The notes below the pieces were generated by a model that did no database searches, was not told the origin of the DNA, and saw nothing but the letters and a program-made list of their open reading frames with translations. From Chryseobacterium tructae (GTDB lineage Bacteria; Bacteroidota; Bacteroidia; Flavobacteriales; Weeksellaceae), in NCBI RefSeq assembly GCF_030409875.1, contig NZ_JAUFQR010000001.1, positions 310,001-374,000 of the forward strand: a DNA stretch of 64,000 nucleotides, given 5' to 3'. Every line of letters begins with the position of its first letter. The first letter of the stretch is position 1. Shown here one piece after another: positions 43,834 through 54,175 of the stretch. A program made the translations under genes and the position numbers.

Positions 43834-44544
43834 TTATTTTGAAATCAGATCACAGAACCAGAAAACATATTCTTCATCCTTATCTTCCGGAGCAGATTTC
43901 GGTTTGGGATAAGTCTTTTTTACCGTTTCTCCAATTTCGAATTGAACCTGGCTTTTAAAAATAGGCCCATCAAAAGTAAATGTATGAAACTCCCCATTTT
44001 CTCCACATGGATCTACATTTTCAGGAAGATCATCTAGAAATTGCTGATCAATAATTCTTCCCGCAAAACTTTTATCCAGATAGGTACCATTTACACAAGT
44101 AACAATCGTTTTAAATCCTAATTTTAAAAACTCTTGAATAAGGTCGGAAGTGCTTTGTTTCCAAAGAGGAAAGACGGCCTGCATACCAATGCTATTCAAT
44201 TGTTTTTCTCTGTATTGCCGAAGGTCTTCCAGAAAAATATCTCCGAAAATGGAATGAGTAATACCCTGAGCTTGTATTTCAGCCATGGTTGTGTTCATGA
44301 TTTCCTGATATTCTTCCATTGATGGTTCTTTGGGAAGCTCCATTTTTTTCAGGGGAATACCAAGAAGAGAAGCCTGCTGTTCCAAAAGAGATACATGAAC
44401 CCCGTGCATAGAAATTCTCTGAAATTCTTTGTTGATACTTGTTAATAGAGTTGTGATCTCATACTGATCTTCTTGTGTTATTTTGTAAAGAGCCAATGCA
44501 GAATCTTTTCCGCTGCTCCAGTTGAATAAGGCTTTAGGCTTCAT
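43834..44544 (-). CDS. Dph6-like ATP-pyrophosphatase (diphthine--ammonia ligase family)
   Basis: A 236-residue protein of the adenine-nucleotide alpha-hydrolase fold: the P-loop-like SSGKDSALALYKI at the N-terminus and GENGEFHTFTFDGPIF near the C-terminus, both diagnostic of this family. In eukaryotes and archaea the family amidates diphthine on EF-2; bacteria lack diphthamide, so the bacterial role is open. Also AQGITHSIFGDIFLEDLR and FKTIVTCVNGTYLDKSFAGR. It stands alone between secreted-protein genes and the decarboxylase. Confidence 0.88.
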   Translation of the reverse strand: MKPKALFNWSSGKDSALALYKITQEDQYEITTLLTSINKEFQRISMHGVHVSLLEQQASLLGIPLKKMELPKEPSMEEYQEIMNTTMAEIQAQGITHSIFGDIFLEDLRQYREKQLNSIGMQAVFPLWKQSTSDLIQEFLKLGFKTIVTCVNGTYLDKSFAGRIIDQQFLDDLPENVDPCGENGEFHTFTFDGPIFKSQVQFEIGETVKKTYPKPKSAPEDKDEEYVFWFCDLISK

Positions 44545-44651
44545 TAGCTATTTTAAAAAATGTAATTTTATTCAAATTTACAATACTTATGATGAAAACA
44601 AGCATAAGATAAACCCAGAGCTATTTGTACCTTTTTCTTTTAAATGAATAT

Positions 44652-45683
44652 CTATTTTTTATTCTCAATTTCTCTGACAGGAATAAAATTACCATTGAAA
44701 TAATCGATTTTCTGTTCATAAGGAATAAGAGGATTAACTGTGAAGGAAACTCCAATACTGCTATAAGAGTATGAAGGGGCAATCATGACACCGGAAACAT
44801 TTTGATTTTGCTTTATTTTCCCCACAAAATAATAGTCGTTGTCTCTTTTTTCAGCTTTTGTTAATAAATTTTCTATAGAAAGATAGACATAAAGTTCCCC
44901 TTTATAGATAATGGCATACATATCATCTTTTTTAATTTCTTTTTCTTCACCGTTTACCGTTTCATATACCCTGACGATTTTGGGAGCATTGCCATAAAAT
45001 TTTACCCGACTAATTTCTTTGCTGGGTTGCTGATTCTTTAAGGATGCATAATCATTGTATACTCCGTCTTTCAATTCAGAAGATTGGAAAAAAGTGATAG
45101 ATTCTTTTGCAACTTCCTCAAAGTTTTTAACTTGCTGATAGGTATAGTGATTTCCCGTCTCCGGCTTTTTAGAAATGTTTGCAGCAATAAAATCAACAAG
45201 AAATTCACTTCCTTTCTGTAACATTTCTCTAGTGACATTGGATTTTGCCTTATGATCTATAACATGATTGGCTTGGTCTATCAGTGAATACGTGTCGTCT
45301 TCATTTTTTGAAAATAAAAAAGCCTGGAAAAAACAATAACCGTGAACGGTAACTTCCATGAAATTTAATTGCCTAAGATATAAAACTAAAGTGCCGTTTT
45401 CTGCATTCTCTCCATTAAGACTATTTAAAACACTTTGAAATTGATCAGAAAGAGGAGTGGCTGCCAGCAGATTTGTAGGAGTATTTAAAAGTCCTGTTCG
45501 CACAGTTCCTAATGAAGTTGTGTCGATCCGGCGGTCGATGAGTTTAATCGTTTTGTAATAGCTCTTATCCAGCTTTTTTGTAGGAAGGTTAATCGCAAAT
45601 TGTTCAGGAGACTTTTGAGCAGATAATAATACAGCGAAGCATGCTGCACAAAATACCAAAAGATTCTTTAAATAGTTTTTCAT
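44652..45683 (-). CDS. secreted protein of unknown function
   Basis: A 343-residue protein with signal peptide ending in AVLLSAQ. Beta-rich regions such as LVLYLRQLNFMEVTVHGYC and VGKIKQNQNVSGVMIAPSY are seen. A short motif KTIKLIDRRIDTTSLGTV near the start was not recognised. It follows the Cys-rich paralogue at 46597 by 32 bp on the same strand and may be co-transcribed with it. No enzymatic residues stand out. Function unknown. Confidence 0.8.
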   Translation of the reverse strand: MKNYLKNLLVFCAACFAVLLSAQKSPEQFAINLPTKKLDKSYYKTIKLIDRRIDTTSLGTVRTGLLNTPTNLLAATPLSDQFQSVLNSLNGENAENGTLVLYLRQLNFMEVTVHGYCFFQAFLFSKNEDDTYSLIDQANHVIDHKAKSNVTREMLQKGSEFLVDFIAANISKKPETGNHYTYQQVKNFEEVAKESITFFQSSELKDGVYNDYASLKNQQPSKEISRVKFYGNAPKIVRVYETVNGEEKEIKKDDMYAIIYKGELYVYLSIENLLTKAEKRDNDYYFVGKIKQNQNVSGVMIAPSYSYSSIGVSFTVNPLIPYEQKIDYFNGNFIPVREIENKK

Positions 45684-45715
45684 AATGATTGTTTTGTAGT
45701 GGCTAGAGGAGAAGC

Positions 45716-46597
45716 TTATTTCCGATAGGATACAATAGCTCCGTTTTCAAAGTAATAATCATCACCCAAAAGTTCTTCTGCATAGATCTCCGGTAGAAAG
45801 TAAGAATCTATCTTGTTTTCTTTTTGGTATTGTTCAAATTCTTTTTTCGTAATTTCTACACCATCCAGAAAATAAATAAAGTCTTTATTCTTAGAATTCG
45901 GAGGATAGCTCTTTACCAGATCCAGATTAATATTTATTGTTTCATCGTCCTTAATTTGCTGTTTATTGACGAAAAGAAAATATTTGTTGTCATTTGGTGT
46001 TCCGTTTTTAGAATCAGTTCCTTCAAAAACGAATATATTACTTCTCTTGACATGATCTGCCGGAATAGTAATATAGTTTTTAGAAGCTTGACTGGATCTG
46101 AATCTTTTGATAGGGGTAAGAATTGTAATAGACTGATATTGGATGAGGTTTTTCGGATCTCCCGAGGGCTTAATTTCCAGATTTTTGCTTACTACAGGCT
46201 CAGGATAATCATAGTCATCATTGTCTGGTCTGTGAGCAATCATAACCATTCCCTGAATCTCACGTGCTTCTAGAGTATCAAGCTTTTGTTTTTGTGCGTT
46301 GAGGTTTGAGGTAAATAAAATAGACAGAAAAATTCCACCAGCTATTTTTCTAAAAGGAAACTGGAAAAGGTTGTATTGGGGGAATGATTTTTCGTCAGAA
46401 GCATATAGTCGATCCGTCTGAATTCTTCCACAAACAGAAGGATTAGACTGTAATAAGGTTTTAATTTCATCATCTGTTTTATGGGCAAGATCATACACTT
46501 TTTTTGTACAATGATCGCAAAAGCTTCCACCGGGGATTTCCTTCATATTTTCCCGGGCAACAGAGCAAGGCTCCTTAATTTGAAACTCCTTTTTCAT
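45716..46597 (-). CDS. membrane-anchored protein with Cys-rich N-terminal motif
   Basis: A 293-residue protein from the ATG at 46597 (an in-frame upstream ATG at 46639 would add 14 residues). The N-terminus has KEPCSVARENM, GGSFCDHCTKKVYDLAHKTD and VCGRI, the same spacing of Cys as the protein at 11015. A hydrophobic segment (about 83-101, FRKIAGGIFLSILFTSNL) would anchor it. The rest differs from the first paralogue: KNYITIPADHVKRSNIFVFE, then YFLDGVEITKKEFEQYQKE. The likely arrangement is a cytoplasmic metal-binding site with a periplasmic body (inference). Next gene 32 bp downstream. Confidence 0.75.
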   Translation of the reverse strand: MKKEFQIKEPCSVARENMKEIPGGSFCDHCTKKVYDLAHKTDDEIKTLLQSNPSVCGRIQTDRLYASDEKSFPQYNLFQFPFRKIAGGIFLSILFTSNLNAQKQKLDTLEAREIQGMVMIAHRPDNDDYDYPEPVVSKNLEIKPSGDPKNLIQYQSITILTPIKRFRSSQASKNYITIPADHVKRSNIFVFEGTDSKNGTPNDNKYFLFVNKQQIKDDETININLDLVKSYPPNSKNKDFIYFLDGVEITKKEFEQYQKENKIDSYFLPEIYAEELLGDDYYFENGAIVSYRK

Positions 46598-46627
46598 GAG
46601 GATTAGTTTTGTGAGATTAAAAATACG

Positions 46628-46660
46628 AAAAAACCTCAAAGAAAATTCCTTGAGGTTTTA
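46628..46660 (-). terminator. terminator of icmF
   Basis: AAAACCTCAAGG-type arms: on the minus strand AAAACCTCAAGGAATTTTC followed by TTTGAGGTTTTTT. It lies about 30 bp after the corrected stop of the mutase gene. Confidence 0.75.
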
Positions 46661-46689
46661 ATTTATGATTCTTATAATCAGTATGGTAA

Positions 46690-49600
46690 TTACATATTTC
46701 TTCTGTACTTACCACCTACTTCAAATAAAGCATTGGTGATTTGTCCTAAAGAACAGAATTTAACGGCATCAATCATGACTTCAAATAAGTTTGCTGATTG
46801 ATTGCAGCGTGCTGAAGTTTACTCAAAGCGTCCTCAGATTTTCCTTCATTAGCTTTCTGGAAGTTGTGAAGAGATTCAATCTGTGCTTGTTTTTCTTCTT
46901 CAGTAGAACGGATAACCTCTCCCGGAAGTACCGTTGGGGAACCATCTTTTCCTAGGAAAGTATTCACCCCAATGATTGGATATTCTCCGGTGTGCTTTAG
47001 CCATTCGTAATGCATAGATTCTTCTTGGATCTTAGAACGCTGATACATAGTTTCCATTGCTCCCAATACACCACCTCTTTCAGTGATTCTGTCAAATTCT
47101 GCATATACAGCTTCTTCCACAAGATCAGTAAGCTCTTCGATAATGAATGATCCCTGAAGTGGGTTTTCATTTTTAGCCAGTCCTAACTCTTTGTTGATAA
47201 TAAGCTGGATGGCCATTGCTCTTCTTACAGATTGTTCCGTAGGAGTGGTGATCGCTTCATCATAAGCATTTGTGTGAAGTGAATTACAGTTATCATAGAT
47301 CGCATAAAGCGCCTGTAGTGTAGTTCTGATATCGTTGAAATCAATTTCCTGCGCGTGAAGAGAACGTCCTGAAGTCTGGATATGGTATTTCAGCATCTGG
47401 CTTCTTTCGTCTGCTCCATATTTCAGTTTCATGGCTTTTGCCCAGATTCTTCTTGCCACACGTCCGATCACTGAATATTCAGGGTCGATACCGTTAGAGA
47501 AGAAGAAAGATAGGTTAGGAGCAAAATCATTGATATCCATTCCTCTTGATAAATAGTATTCTACATACGTGAAACCGTTTGCCAGAGTAAATGCAAGCTG
47601 AGAAACCGGATTAGCTCCTGCTTCAGCAATGTGATATCCCGAAATGGAAACAGAGTAGAAGTTTCTTACTTTTTCTTTGATGAAATACTCCTGTACGTCA
47701 CCCATTAATCTCAAAGCAAATTCAGTAGAGAAAATACAGGTATTCTGAGCCTGATCCTCTTTTAAAATGTCAGCCTGAACAGTACCACGAACCGTAGCAA
47801 TTGTTTTAGCTTTGATTTCAGCATACACATCAGCAGGAATAATTTCATCACCTGTTAATCCTAAAAGCTGTAATCCTAATCCATTGTTGGATGGAGGAAG
47901 CTCACCTTTATATTTTGGTCTTTCTAAGCCTTTGTCATCAAATTTTTCTTTAAGTTTGGCCTCAACTTTAGCTTCTAATCCATTTTCTTTAATGTATTTT
48001 TCAACATTCTGGTCGATGGCAGCATTCATAAAGAAAGCCAGCAGCATTGGAGCAGGGCCATTGATGGTCATGGAAACAGAAGTCAATGCATTGACCAAAT
48101 CAAATCCTGAATATAGTTTTTTGGCATCGTCCAATGTAGCGATAGAAACTCCGGCGTTACCAATCTTACCATAAATATCTGGTGGTAATGCAGGATCCTG
48201 TCCATACAACGTTACGGAGTCAAAAGCTGTAGACAAACGTTTTGCAGGCATTTCTGCAGATACATAGTGGAATCTTCTGTTGGTTCTTTCCGGGCCACCT
48301 TCTCCTGCAAACATTCTTGTAGGATCTTCACCTGTTCTCTTGAACGGATAAATTCCGGCAGTATAAGGGAAGCTTCCCGGAAGGTTTTCCTGACCTTTCC
48401 ACTGGATCAGATCACCCCAGTCATTGTATTTCGGTAAAGCAATTTTTGGAATTCTTAAGTGTGATAAAGACTCTGTAGAAGTTTCTACTTTAATCTCTTT
48501 TCCTCTTACGAAATAAGAATAGAATTCTGCCTGGAAAGCTTTCTTCGTATCATCCCAAGTTCTAAGGAAGTCGATATTTTCCTGTTGAAGCTCTTTTTCC
48601 GCTTTTTGATATTCGGTGTCTAAAACTTCATTGGAAATTAGGGCTTTTACCCCTTCAATATGATACAATTTTCTTGCTAGCTCAGCCTGTTTTTCAACAT
48701 TGGCGTCATATTGTTTATTGTTTTCAACAATTTCAGAAAGGTAACGTACTCTTTTAGGAGGAATGATCGTTACTTCATCTGTAATTTCTTGCTCAACGAA
48801 AGTTTTAAGATCCAAATCAGCAAACTTTTCATTCACTTTTGAAACCAATCTGTTATAAAGTTCTGTAGTTCCATGGTCATTGAACTGAGATGCCTTTGTG
48901 GCATATACAGGCATGTTCTCTAATGGACTTTCCCACAACAAGTGGTTTCTCTGAAACTGTTTTCTTACTGCCTGAAGCGCATCAAGAGCCCCACGTTTGT
49001 CAGATTTGTTTAAAGCTACCAAATCTGCATAATCTAACATGTCGATTTTTTCCAGCTGAGTAGAAGCTCCATATTCAGGAGTCATTACATACATGGAAAC
49101 ATCTGCAAAGTCAGAAACTTCAGATCCCGACTGTCCAATTCCTGAAGTTTCAAGAATGATCACATCCGGATGAGCCAGCTTCAAACATTTAATGCAGAAT
49201 GGATAAATGGAGAAACAGAAACATTGTTTTCTCTTGTAGCCATTGAACGCATATACACTCTTGGATCATTAATCGCGTTCATACGGATTCTGTCTCCAAG
49301 AAGAGCACCTCCGGTTTTCTTTTTAGAAGGGTCAATAGAAATAATGGCAATTTTTTTATCAGTGTTGGAACGTAGGAAACGTCTTACCAACTCATCCGTT
49401 AAAGATGATTTTCCGGCACCTCCGGTTCCTGTAATACCGATAATAGGAATATTTAAGTCTTTTGACTGCTCATCAATCGCTTGTACCAATTCAGGCTTTT
49501 CTTCTGAAAAGTTTTCAACTGCAGAGATGATTCTGGCAATGCTGGTTGAGTTCTCAAAGCTAATGGCATTCAAGTCTTCTGCTGTAACATCTTTCCGGTA

Positions 49601-50034
49601 GCGAAATCTGATCTGTGTACCAAATCATCAATCATTCCCTGAAGGCCAAGTTCACGGCCGTCATCCGGAGAATAAATTCTGTCTATTCCATAAGACATCA
49701 GATCTTTAATCTCTTCAGGAAGGATTACACCACCACCACCACCAAAAATTTTGATTTGTGGTGAATTTTTTTCTCTTAAAAGATCATAGATATATTTAAA
49801 ATATTCATTGTGACCTCCTTGATATGAAGTTAATGCAATGGCATTGGCATCTTCCTGGATCGCTGTATTTACAACTTCCTCTGCAGATTTATCATGTCCT
49901 AAGTGAATCACTTCACATCCAGTTCCCTGAATGACACGACGCATAATATTGATCGCAGCATCATGTCCGTCAAATAATGAGGCAGCTGTTACGATTCTTA
50001 CCTTGTTGGTTGGAGTATATTTTTGGGTTTCCAT
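46690..50034 (-). pseudogene. icmF: fused isobutyryl-CoA mutase (B12 domain, MeaB-type GTPase, mutase), three frameshifts
   Basis: Three reading frames and a tail together make one protein of about 1115 residues. From the N-terminus: a cobalamin-binding domain (residues about 1-150; [29 protein letters not shown]), a G-protein chaperone domain (GITGTGGAGKSSLTDELV, then [18 protein letters not shown] and [15 protein letters not shown]), and the (beta/alpha)8 mutase ([57 protein letters not shown]). Needed single-base additions are at 49592-49594, 49183-49185 and 46790-46792; the last one restores the expected end [20 protein letters not shown] to a stop at 46690. Isobutyryl-CoA and n-butyryl-CoA are interconverted by this class; substrate choice is not proven here. 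Confidence 0.86.
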
Positions 50035-50265
50035 AAAAATTCTAGAAAGTTTCTAAGTTTTCAAATATAATAATAAAAAAACAACCCTGTGTTTGATTTT
50101 ATGGACTTGATTATCATTTATTTGAGTAGGGTTATTTAATAAAATAACTCCAGTTTTAGGTTTGAGAATTTAAAAGTATTCAGGTTCGGTAGTTACAGAA
50201 TTAAAAATGACTTCCGGGTTTTGTTTAGAAATTGATAGATTCTTACTTACTCAAATTAAAATCTC

Positions 50266-50273
50266 TACTTTTG
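50266..50273 (+). promoter_or_regulatory. -7 element before the small membrane protein gene
   Basis: TACTTTTG lies 17 bp before the ATG at 50291. It supports that start and not an earlier ATG at 50207. Confidence 0.5.
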
Positions 50274-50290
50274 CACCATATTTTACAGAC

Positions 50291-50623
50291 ATGCAAAAAG
50301 CGTTGATATATTTCGCATTGGGAACAGTAGTAAGCTTCCTTATCAATTATTTCTTTTTAAGCTCAGATAATATCGGCCTGGAACTTTATTATGCAGTTGC
50401 CTTTGGAGCTGCCTGGGGCATTGCTTATTATTTGGATACACCGGATTTTACATTACCTAAAAAACTAGGTTTGTCATTTGTAGTGATGGGTATTCTGGTT
50501 TTGATAGGAACTTTGATCTTTAAACTTGAACTGGCAATTCCATCCATTCTAAAGTTTTCCATGGTTTTTGTAGCCTATTATGTAATCGCAAGTTTTAGAG
50601 CAACGAAGTCATTAAGAAAATAA
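50291..50623 (+). CDS. small multi-pass membrane protein
   Basis: A 110-residue protein from MQKALIYF, chosen because a TACTTTTG promoter element lies between it and the earlier in-frame ATG. Four membrane segments: ALIYFALGTVVSFLINYFFL, LYYAVAFGAAWGIAYYLD, LSFVVMGILVLIGTLIF and ILKFSMVFVAYYVIASF. No motif was recognised. It has its own terminator. Confidence 0.75.
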   Translation: MQKALIYFALGTVVSFLINYFFLSSDNIGLELYYAVAFGAAWGIAYYLDTPDFTLPKKLGLSFVVMGILVLIGTLIFKLELAIPSILKFSMVFVAYYVIASFRATKSLRK

Positions 50624-50626
50624 AGA

Positions 50627-50658
50627 AAAGAGGCTGTCCAATACGACAGCCTCTTTTT
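50627..50658. terminator. bidirectional terminator
   Basis: AAAGAGGCTGTC and GACAGCCTCTTT form a perfect 12-bp stem around CAATAC and T follows. Serves the membrane protein gene on the plus strand and DUF3667 on the minus strand. Confidence 0.88.
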
Positions 50659-50661
50659 TAT

Positions 50662-51786
50662 TTAATGGAGCATCAGAAAACTTACTAATGCCAATCCTGT
50701 AGCTAAGAATATGAATGCAAACAGATTGAGAAAGAATATAATTCCACCAATCATAATACTTACAATACCATGTGATTTGTAGACCCGACGATGGGCAATG
50801 AAGAAATAAATGAGTCCGTATGCCGAAATTACAAATATAATCAGTGATAGTAAAGAAGGGAAAAATGTATATTCTGATAATAAGGCTGCCGCTTTAATGA
50901 GCAGTGCTAATATCAAAATACTTACAAGTAAAAATGAAAAATAATGCAGCGTAAAAATACCATGGTCGAAATACCACCATTTCCTTTTGTTGTGGAATAT
51001 CCATAAAAAGAATGCAAAAATTGGGAGATAAATGAAAAGGGCTTTTGGAAGATTATGGAAAGATGTTTCTACCAGATTTCTCAGAATATCTCCTTTTTTA
51101 ACGCCTTCTTCTTTTAGACTGAAGAATTTACGGGCAAAAGGATCATTGATAAAACTAAAAATATTTTTTTTATTGGCTGTTCCTTTATCATATTCCTCCT
51201 GAGTCTTGTATCCCCGATAACTGGTTTCATCAGCTATTTTATTATCGGTATCCAATGTGCTTATAAGGCCTTCTTGGAAGCTGCCTTTCTTCAAAGAATC
51301 TTGTATGTAGGTCTGTGCTTGATTAAGCTGTTCTATTTTCGAAGAATCTTTTACTTTCGACTTTTCTGTTTCAATCCCTTCGACAATGTTTTGCACGACC
51401 TGGTTTTTGACTGGGGCAGTTTGAGCAACATCATGTCCCTTTTTTTCTGTATGTCCATAATCGAGTTTGAATGGAGGAAATAGGGCAAATAGGAAGAAGG
51501 TAATAAAGCTGACAAAAATATAAAGCTTTACAGGAGGAACAAATATTTGCCTCTTTCCTTCAAGATAAGTATTGGTCAGTTTACCAGGTTTAAATAACAG
51601 ATTTTTTACAGTTCCCCAGAATTGACCATCATAATGAGTGAAGTCTTCAATGAAATGGGTGAAAAGAAAATAGAAAGGCTGTCGTCGTTCAGCATTTTCC
51701 TGCCCGCAATGAGGGCAGAATCTTTCTTCTACTTGATGCCCGCAGTTCAGGCAGGTTTTATCTTCTCGGATCTTTCCGTGGCTCAT
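50662..51786 (-). CDS. DUF3667 zinc-ribbon membrane protein
   Basis: A 374-residue protein. An N-terminal zinc ribbon has two CxxC pairs (CLNCGHQVEERFCPHCGQ). The family motif THYDGQFWGTVKNLLFKPG follows. Membrane segments include LYIFVSFITFFLFALFPP, ALFIYLPIFAFFLWIF, YFSFLLVSILILALLIK, and two more near the C-terminus. A charged, mostly polar insertion (about 110-230) lies between the first and second segments. The family is common in Bacteroidota and uncharacterised. Its start is 536 bp from rplM. Confidence 0.9.
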   Translation of the reverse strand: MSHGKIREDKTCLNCGHQVEERFCPHCGQENAERRQPFYFLFTHFIEDFTHYDGQFWGTVKNLLFKPGKLTNTYLEGKRQIFVPPVKLYIFVSFITFFLFALFPPFKLDYGHTEKKGHDVAQTAPVKNQVVQNIVEGIETEKSKVKDSSKIEQLNQAQTYIQDSLKKGSFQEGLISTLDTDNKIADETSYRGYKTQEEYDKGTANKKNIFSFINDPFARKFFSLKEEGVKKGDILRNLVETSFHNLPKALFIYLPIFAFFLWIFHNKRKWWYFDHGIFTLHYFSFLLVSILILALLIKAAALLSEYTFFPSLLSLIIFVISAYGLIYFFIAHRRVYKSHGIVSIMIGGIIFFLNLFAFIFLATGLALVSFLMLH

Positions 51787-52322
51787 GGTACTTGTTTGTG
51801 TGACAAAGATAATTATTTCAGGAAATAAATAATGAGATCAATAAGCTTTTGGGGAAATCTTTAAAGAAAAAATAAAATTGGCTTAATGTTTAGATGTACA
51901 ATAGTGTTTAATCATCTTGATGTTGTGTTTTTAATGAAAAATATTTAACAAACATTTGATGTATTCTTGCTTGGGTCGTACAAGGATATTCATATAAGTA
52001 ATAAAGTTGATATAACTTTAAGGTTGAAAGAAAATAAGAAGATAGAATTTTAGAAGAAAAGTAATAAAGAAAGAGTTGAGGGAATAAACTCTTGCTTTAT
52101 CATAATTTGTGTTTTTAGAACCTTCTAAACGTTTTTTTTCATCGCCACAACATTTTACAAGTTTTATGCCAAAAGTATAAATAGTGTTAAAATCTATTGC
52201 TATAAGGCTGGATTGCAGATATTATACAGATTAAATGAAATATGTTTTTGGGTTACAAAAATAATTTGTACCTTTGCACACCCTTTTAGGGGTAAATTAT
52301 GTTTAATCTTTAACTAAAACGT
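51787..52322. other. long AT-rich intergenic region upstream of rplM
   Basis: 536 bp with no coding frame of credible length. The only clear element is the rplM promoter at the 3' end. Divergent genes start on both sides, so promoters for DUF3667 are expected near 51800, but I could not place them. Confidence 0.6.
52247..52276 (+). promoter_or_regulatory. promoter of rplM-rpsI
   Basis: TTTG (52247-52250), an 18-base spacer and TACCTTTG (52269-52276). It leaves a leader of about 40 bases before the GTG start of rplM. Confidence 0.8.
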
Positions 52323-52778
52323 GTGAATACATTAAGTTACAAAACTGTTTCAGCGAACAAAGCTACTGCTAATAAAGAATGGGTTGTGGTAGACGCTGAA
52401 GGACAGCCGTTAGGAAGACTAGCTTCTACGGTTGCAAAGATTTTGAGAGGTAAGCACAAAACGAATTTTACACCTCACGTAGATTGTGGTGATAACGTAA
52501 TCGTTTTGAATGCTGGGAAAATTACGCTTTCCGGAAACAAGTGGGCTGATAAGACTTATATCTGGCATACAGGATATCCTGGTGGACAGAAGTCTATGAC
52601 TGCGGCTGAACTTCAAAAGAAAGATTCTTTAAAGGTATTAGAGAAGTCTGTAAAAGGGATGTTACCTAAAAACAGATTAGGATCTGCTATCCTTAAGAAC
52701 CTTTATTTGTATGAAGGAACTGAGCACAAACATGAAGCTCAACAGCCAAAAACAATTAATGTTAACGAATTTAAATAA
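52323..52778 (+). CDS. rplM: 50S ribosomal protein L13
   Basis: A 151-residue protein of the L13 family, which binds 23S rRNA early in large-subunit assembly. Signatures are WVVVDAEGQPLGRLASTVAKI, GDNVIVLNAGKITLSGNKW, YIWHTGYPGG, and VKGMLPKNRLGSAILKNLY. The start codon is GTG, unusual among its neighbours. The rpsI gene follows after 6 bp, the universal rplM-rpsI pair. Confidence 0.97.
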   Translation: MNTLSYKTVSANKATANKEWVVVDAEGQPLGRLASTVAKILRGKHKTNFTPHVDCGDNVIVLNAGKITLSGNKWADKTYIWHTGYPGGQKSMTAAELQKKDSLKVLEKSVKGMLPKNRLGSAILKNLYLYEGTEHKHEAQQPKTINVNEFK

Positions 52779-52784
52779 TTAATT

Positions 52785-53171
52785 ATGTCTATAGTTCACA
52801 AAATCGGAAGAAGAAAGACTTCTGTAGCAAGAGTTTATGTAAAGCCAGGTTCTGGTGTTATTACAGTAAACGGTAAAGATGCTGCAACTTATTTCTCTAC
52901 AGACGTGATGGTTTACAAATTAAACCAACCGTTTATCCTTTCTGAGACTGTTGGTCAGTATGACGTTACCGTAAATGTTTTCGGTGGTGGTAATACAGGT
53001 CAGGCAGAAGCTATCAGATTAGGTATTTCAAGAGCTTTATGCGAAATCAACGCTGAGTTCAGATTAGCATTAAAGCCAGCTGGTTTACTTACAAGAGACG
53101 CAAGAATGGTGGAAAGAAAGAAGCCAGGTCAGAAAAAAGCAAGAAAGAGATTCCAATTCTCAAAACGTTAA
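52785..53171 (+). CDS. rpsI: 30S ribosomal protein S9
   Basis: A 128-residue S9 protein: [56 protein letters not shown] and the end KRFQFSKR with a basic tail that reaches the P-site tRNA. It forms an operon with rplM (6 bp gap). Confidence 0.97.
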   Translation: MSIVHKIGRRKTSVARVYVKPGSGVITVNGKDAATYFSTDVMVYKLNQPFILSETVGQYDVTVNVFGGGNTGQAEAIRLGISRALCEINAEFRLALKPAGLLTRDARMVERKKPGQKKARKRFQFSKR

Positions 53172-53357
53172 TTTTTTTTCAGACATCAGATTGGAGATTT
53201 CAGATTTCAGACCTTTTTTTGTCTGGTATCTTATATCTAAAATCTATTAATCTAAATTTAAAATTGCCCGTTACGTTTAGCATCCAAACGCTTCTCCCAT
53301 CTAAAGAAGTTGTTGATTGTTTAAAAGACGGAAAGTAAACTAACAAAAACAGAAAAC
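53172..53357. repeat. rpsI-rpsB gap with TTTCAGAT-type words
   Basis: Contains a run of related words (CAGATTGGAGATTTCAGATT, TATCTTATATCTAAAATC) with the small hairpin CAGAC/GTCTG. The vocabulary resembles the aroA-MazG inverted repeat. No gene was recognised; the region should hold the rpsB promoter, not placed. Confidence 0.4.
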
Positions 53358-54119
53358 ATGGCAAAAGCAAATGTAAAAGACCTTTTAGAGGCTGGCGTAC
53401 ACTTCGGTCACATGACTAGAAAGTGGAATCCAAATATGGCTCCATACATTTTTATGGAGAAGAACGGTATTCACATTGTAGACTTACATAAAACAGCAGT
53501 TAAATTGGATGAAGCGTGCAGCGCTTTAGAAAAATTAACTTCTGCAGGTAAAAAAGTTCTTTTCGTAGCTACTAAGAAGCAAGCGAAAGAAGTGGTTGCA
53601 AAACACGCTTCTGAACTTAATATGCCTTATATTACAGAAAGATGGCCTGGAGGTATGTTAACGAACTTCGTTACAATCAGAAAGGCGGTAAAGAAGATGA
53701 ACTCTATCGACAAAATGAAAAAAGACGGTACGTTCGAAACTTTATCTAAAAAAGAAAGATTACAAGTTGACAGACAAAGAGCTAACTTAGAGAAAAACTT
53801 AGGTTCTATCTCTGACATGGTTAGACTTCCTTCTGCAATCTTTGTAGTTGATATCTTAAGAGAACACATCGCGGTAACTGAAGCTAAGAAACTTGGTATT
53901 CCAGTTTTCGGTATCGTTGATACAAACTCTGACCCTAGAAAAGTTGACTTCGTTATCCCAGGAAACGATGATGCTTCTAAATCTATTGATATGATCTTGA
54001 GCATTGTTTCTGATTCTATCAAAGAAGGTCAGTCTCAAAGAAAAGCTGATAAAGAAAAATCTAAAGAAGAAGGAGAAAAAGTATCTGCTGATACAGATGC
54101 TGATTTCGATGCAGAATAA
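53358..54119 (+). CDS. rpsB: 30S ribosomal protein S2
   Basis: A 253-residue S2 protein: VHFGHMTRKWNPNMAPYIF, ITERWPGGMLTNFVTIRK, PSAIFVVDILREHIAVTEA and GIPVFGIVDTNSDPRKVDF. The C-terminal tail is Lys/Glu/Asp-rich. In many bacteria tsf follows directly; here a terminator comes next and no tsf is in the window. Confidence 0.97.
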   Translation: MAKANVKDLLEAGVHFGHMTRKWNPNMAPYIFMEKNGIHIVDLHKTAVKLDEACSALEKLTSAGKKVLFVATKKQAKEVVAKHASELNMPYITERWPGGMLTNFVTIRKAVKKMNSIDKMKKDGTFETLSKKERLQVDRQRANLEKNLGSISDMVRLPSAIFVVDILREHIAVTEAKKLGIPVFGIVDTNSDPRKVDFVIPGNDDASKSIDMILSIVSDSIKEGQSQRKADKEKSKEEGEKVSADTDADFDAE

Positions 54120-54142
54120 TTAAAGATTTTCTTTAATATAGG

Positions 54143-54175
54143 AAAAACGCTGGATTTCGATCCAGCGTTTTTTGT
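54143..54175 (+). terminator. terminator of rpsB
   Basis: AAAACGCTGGAT-TTCG-ATCCAGCGTTTT: a 12-bp stem with the very stable UUCG loop, then T6. Confidence 0.92.
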
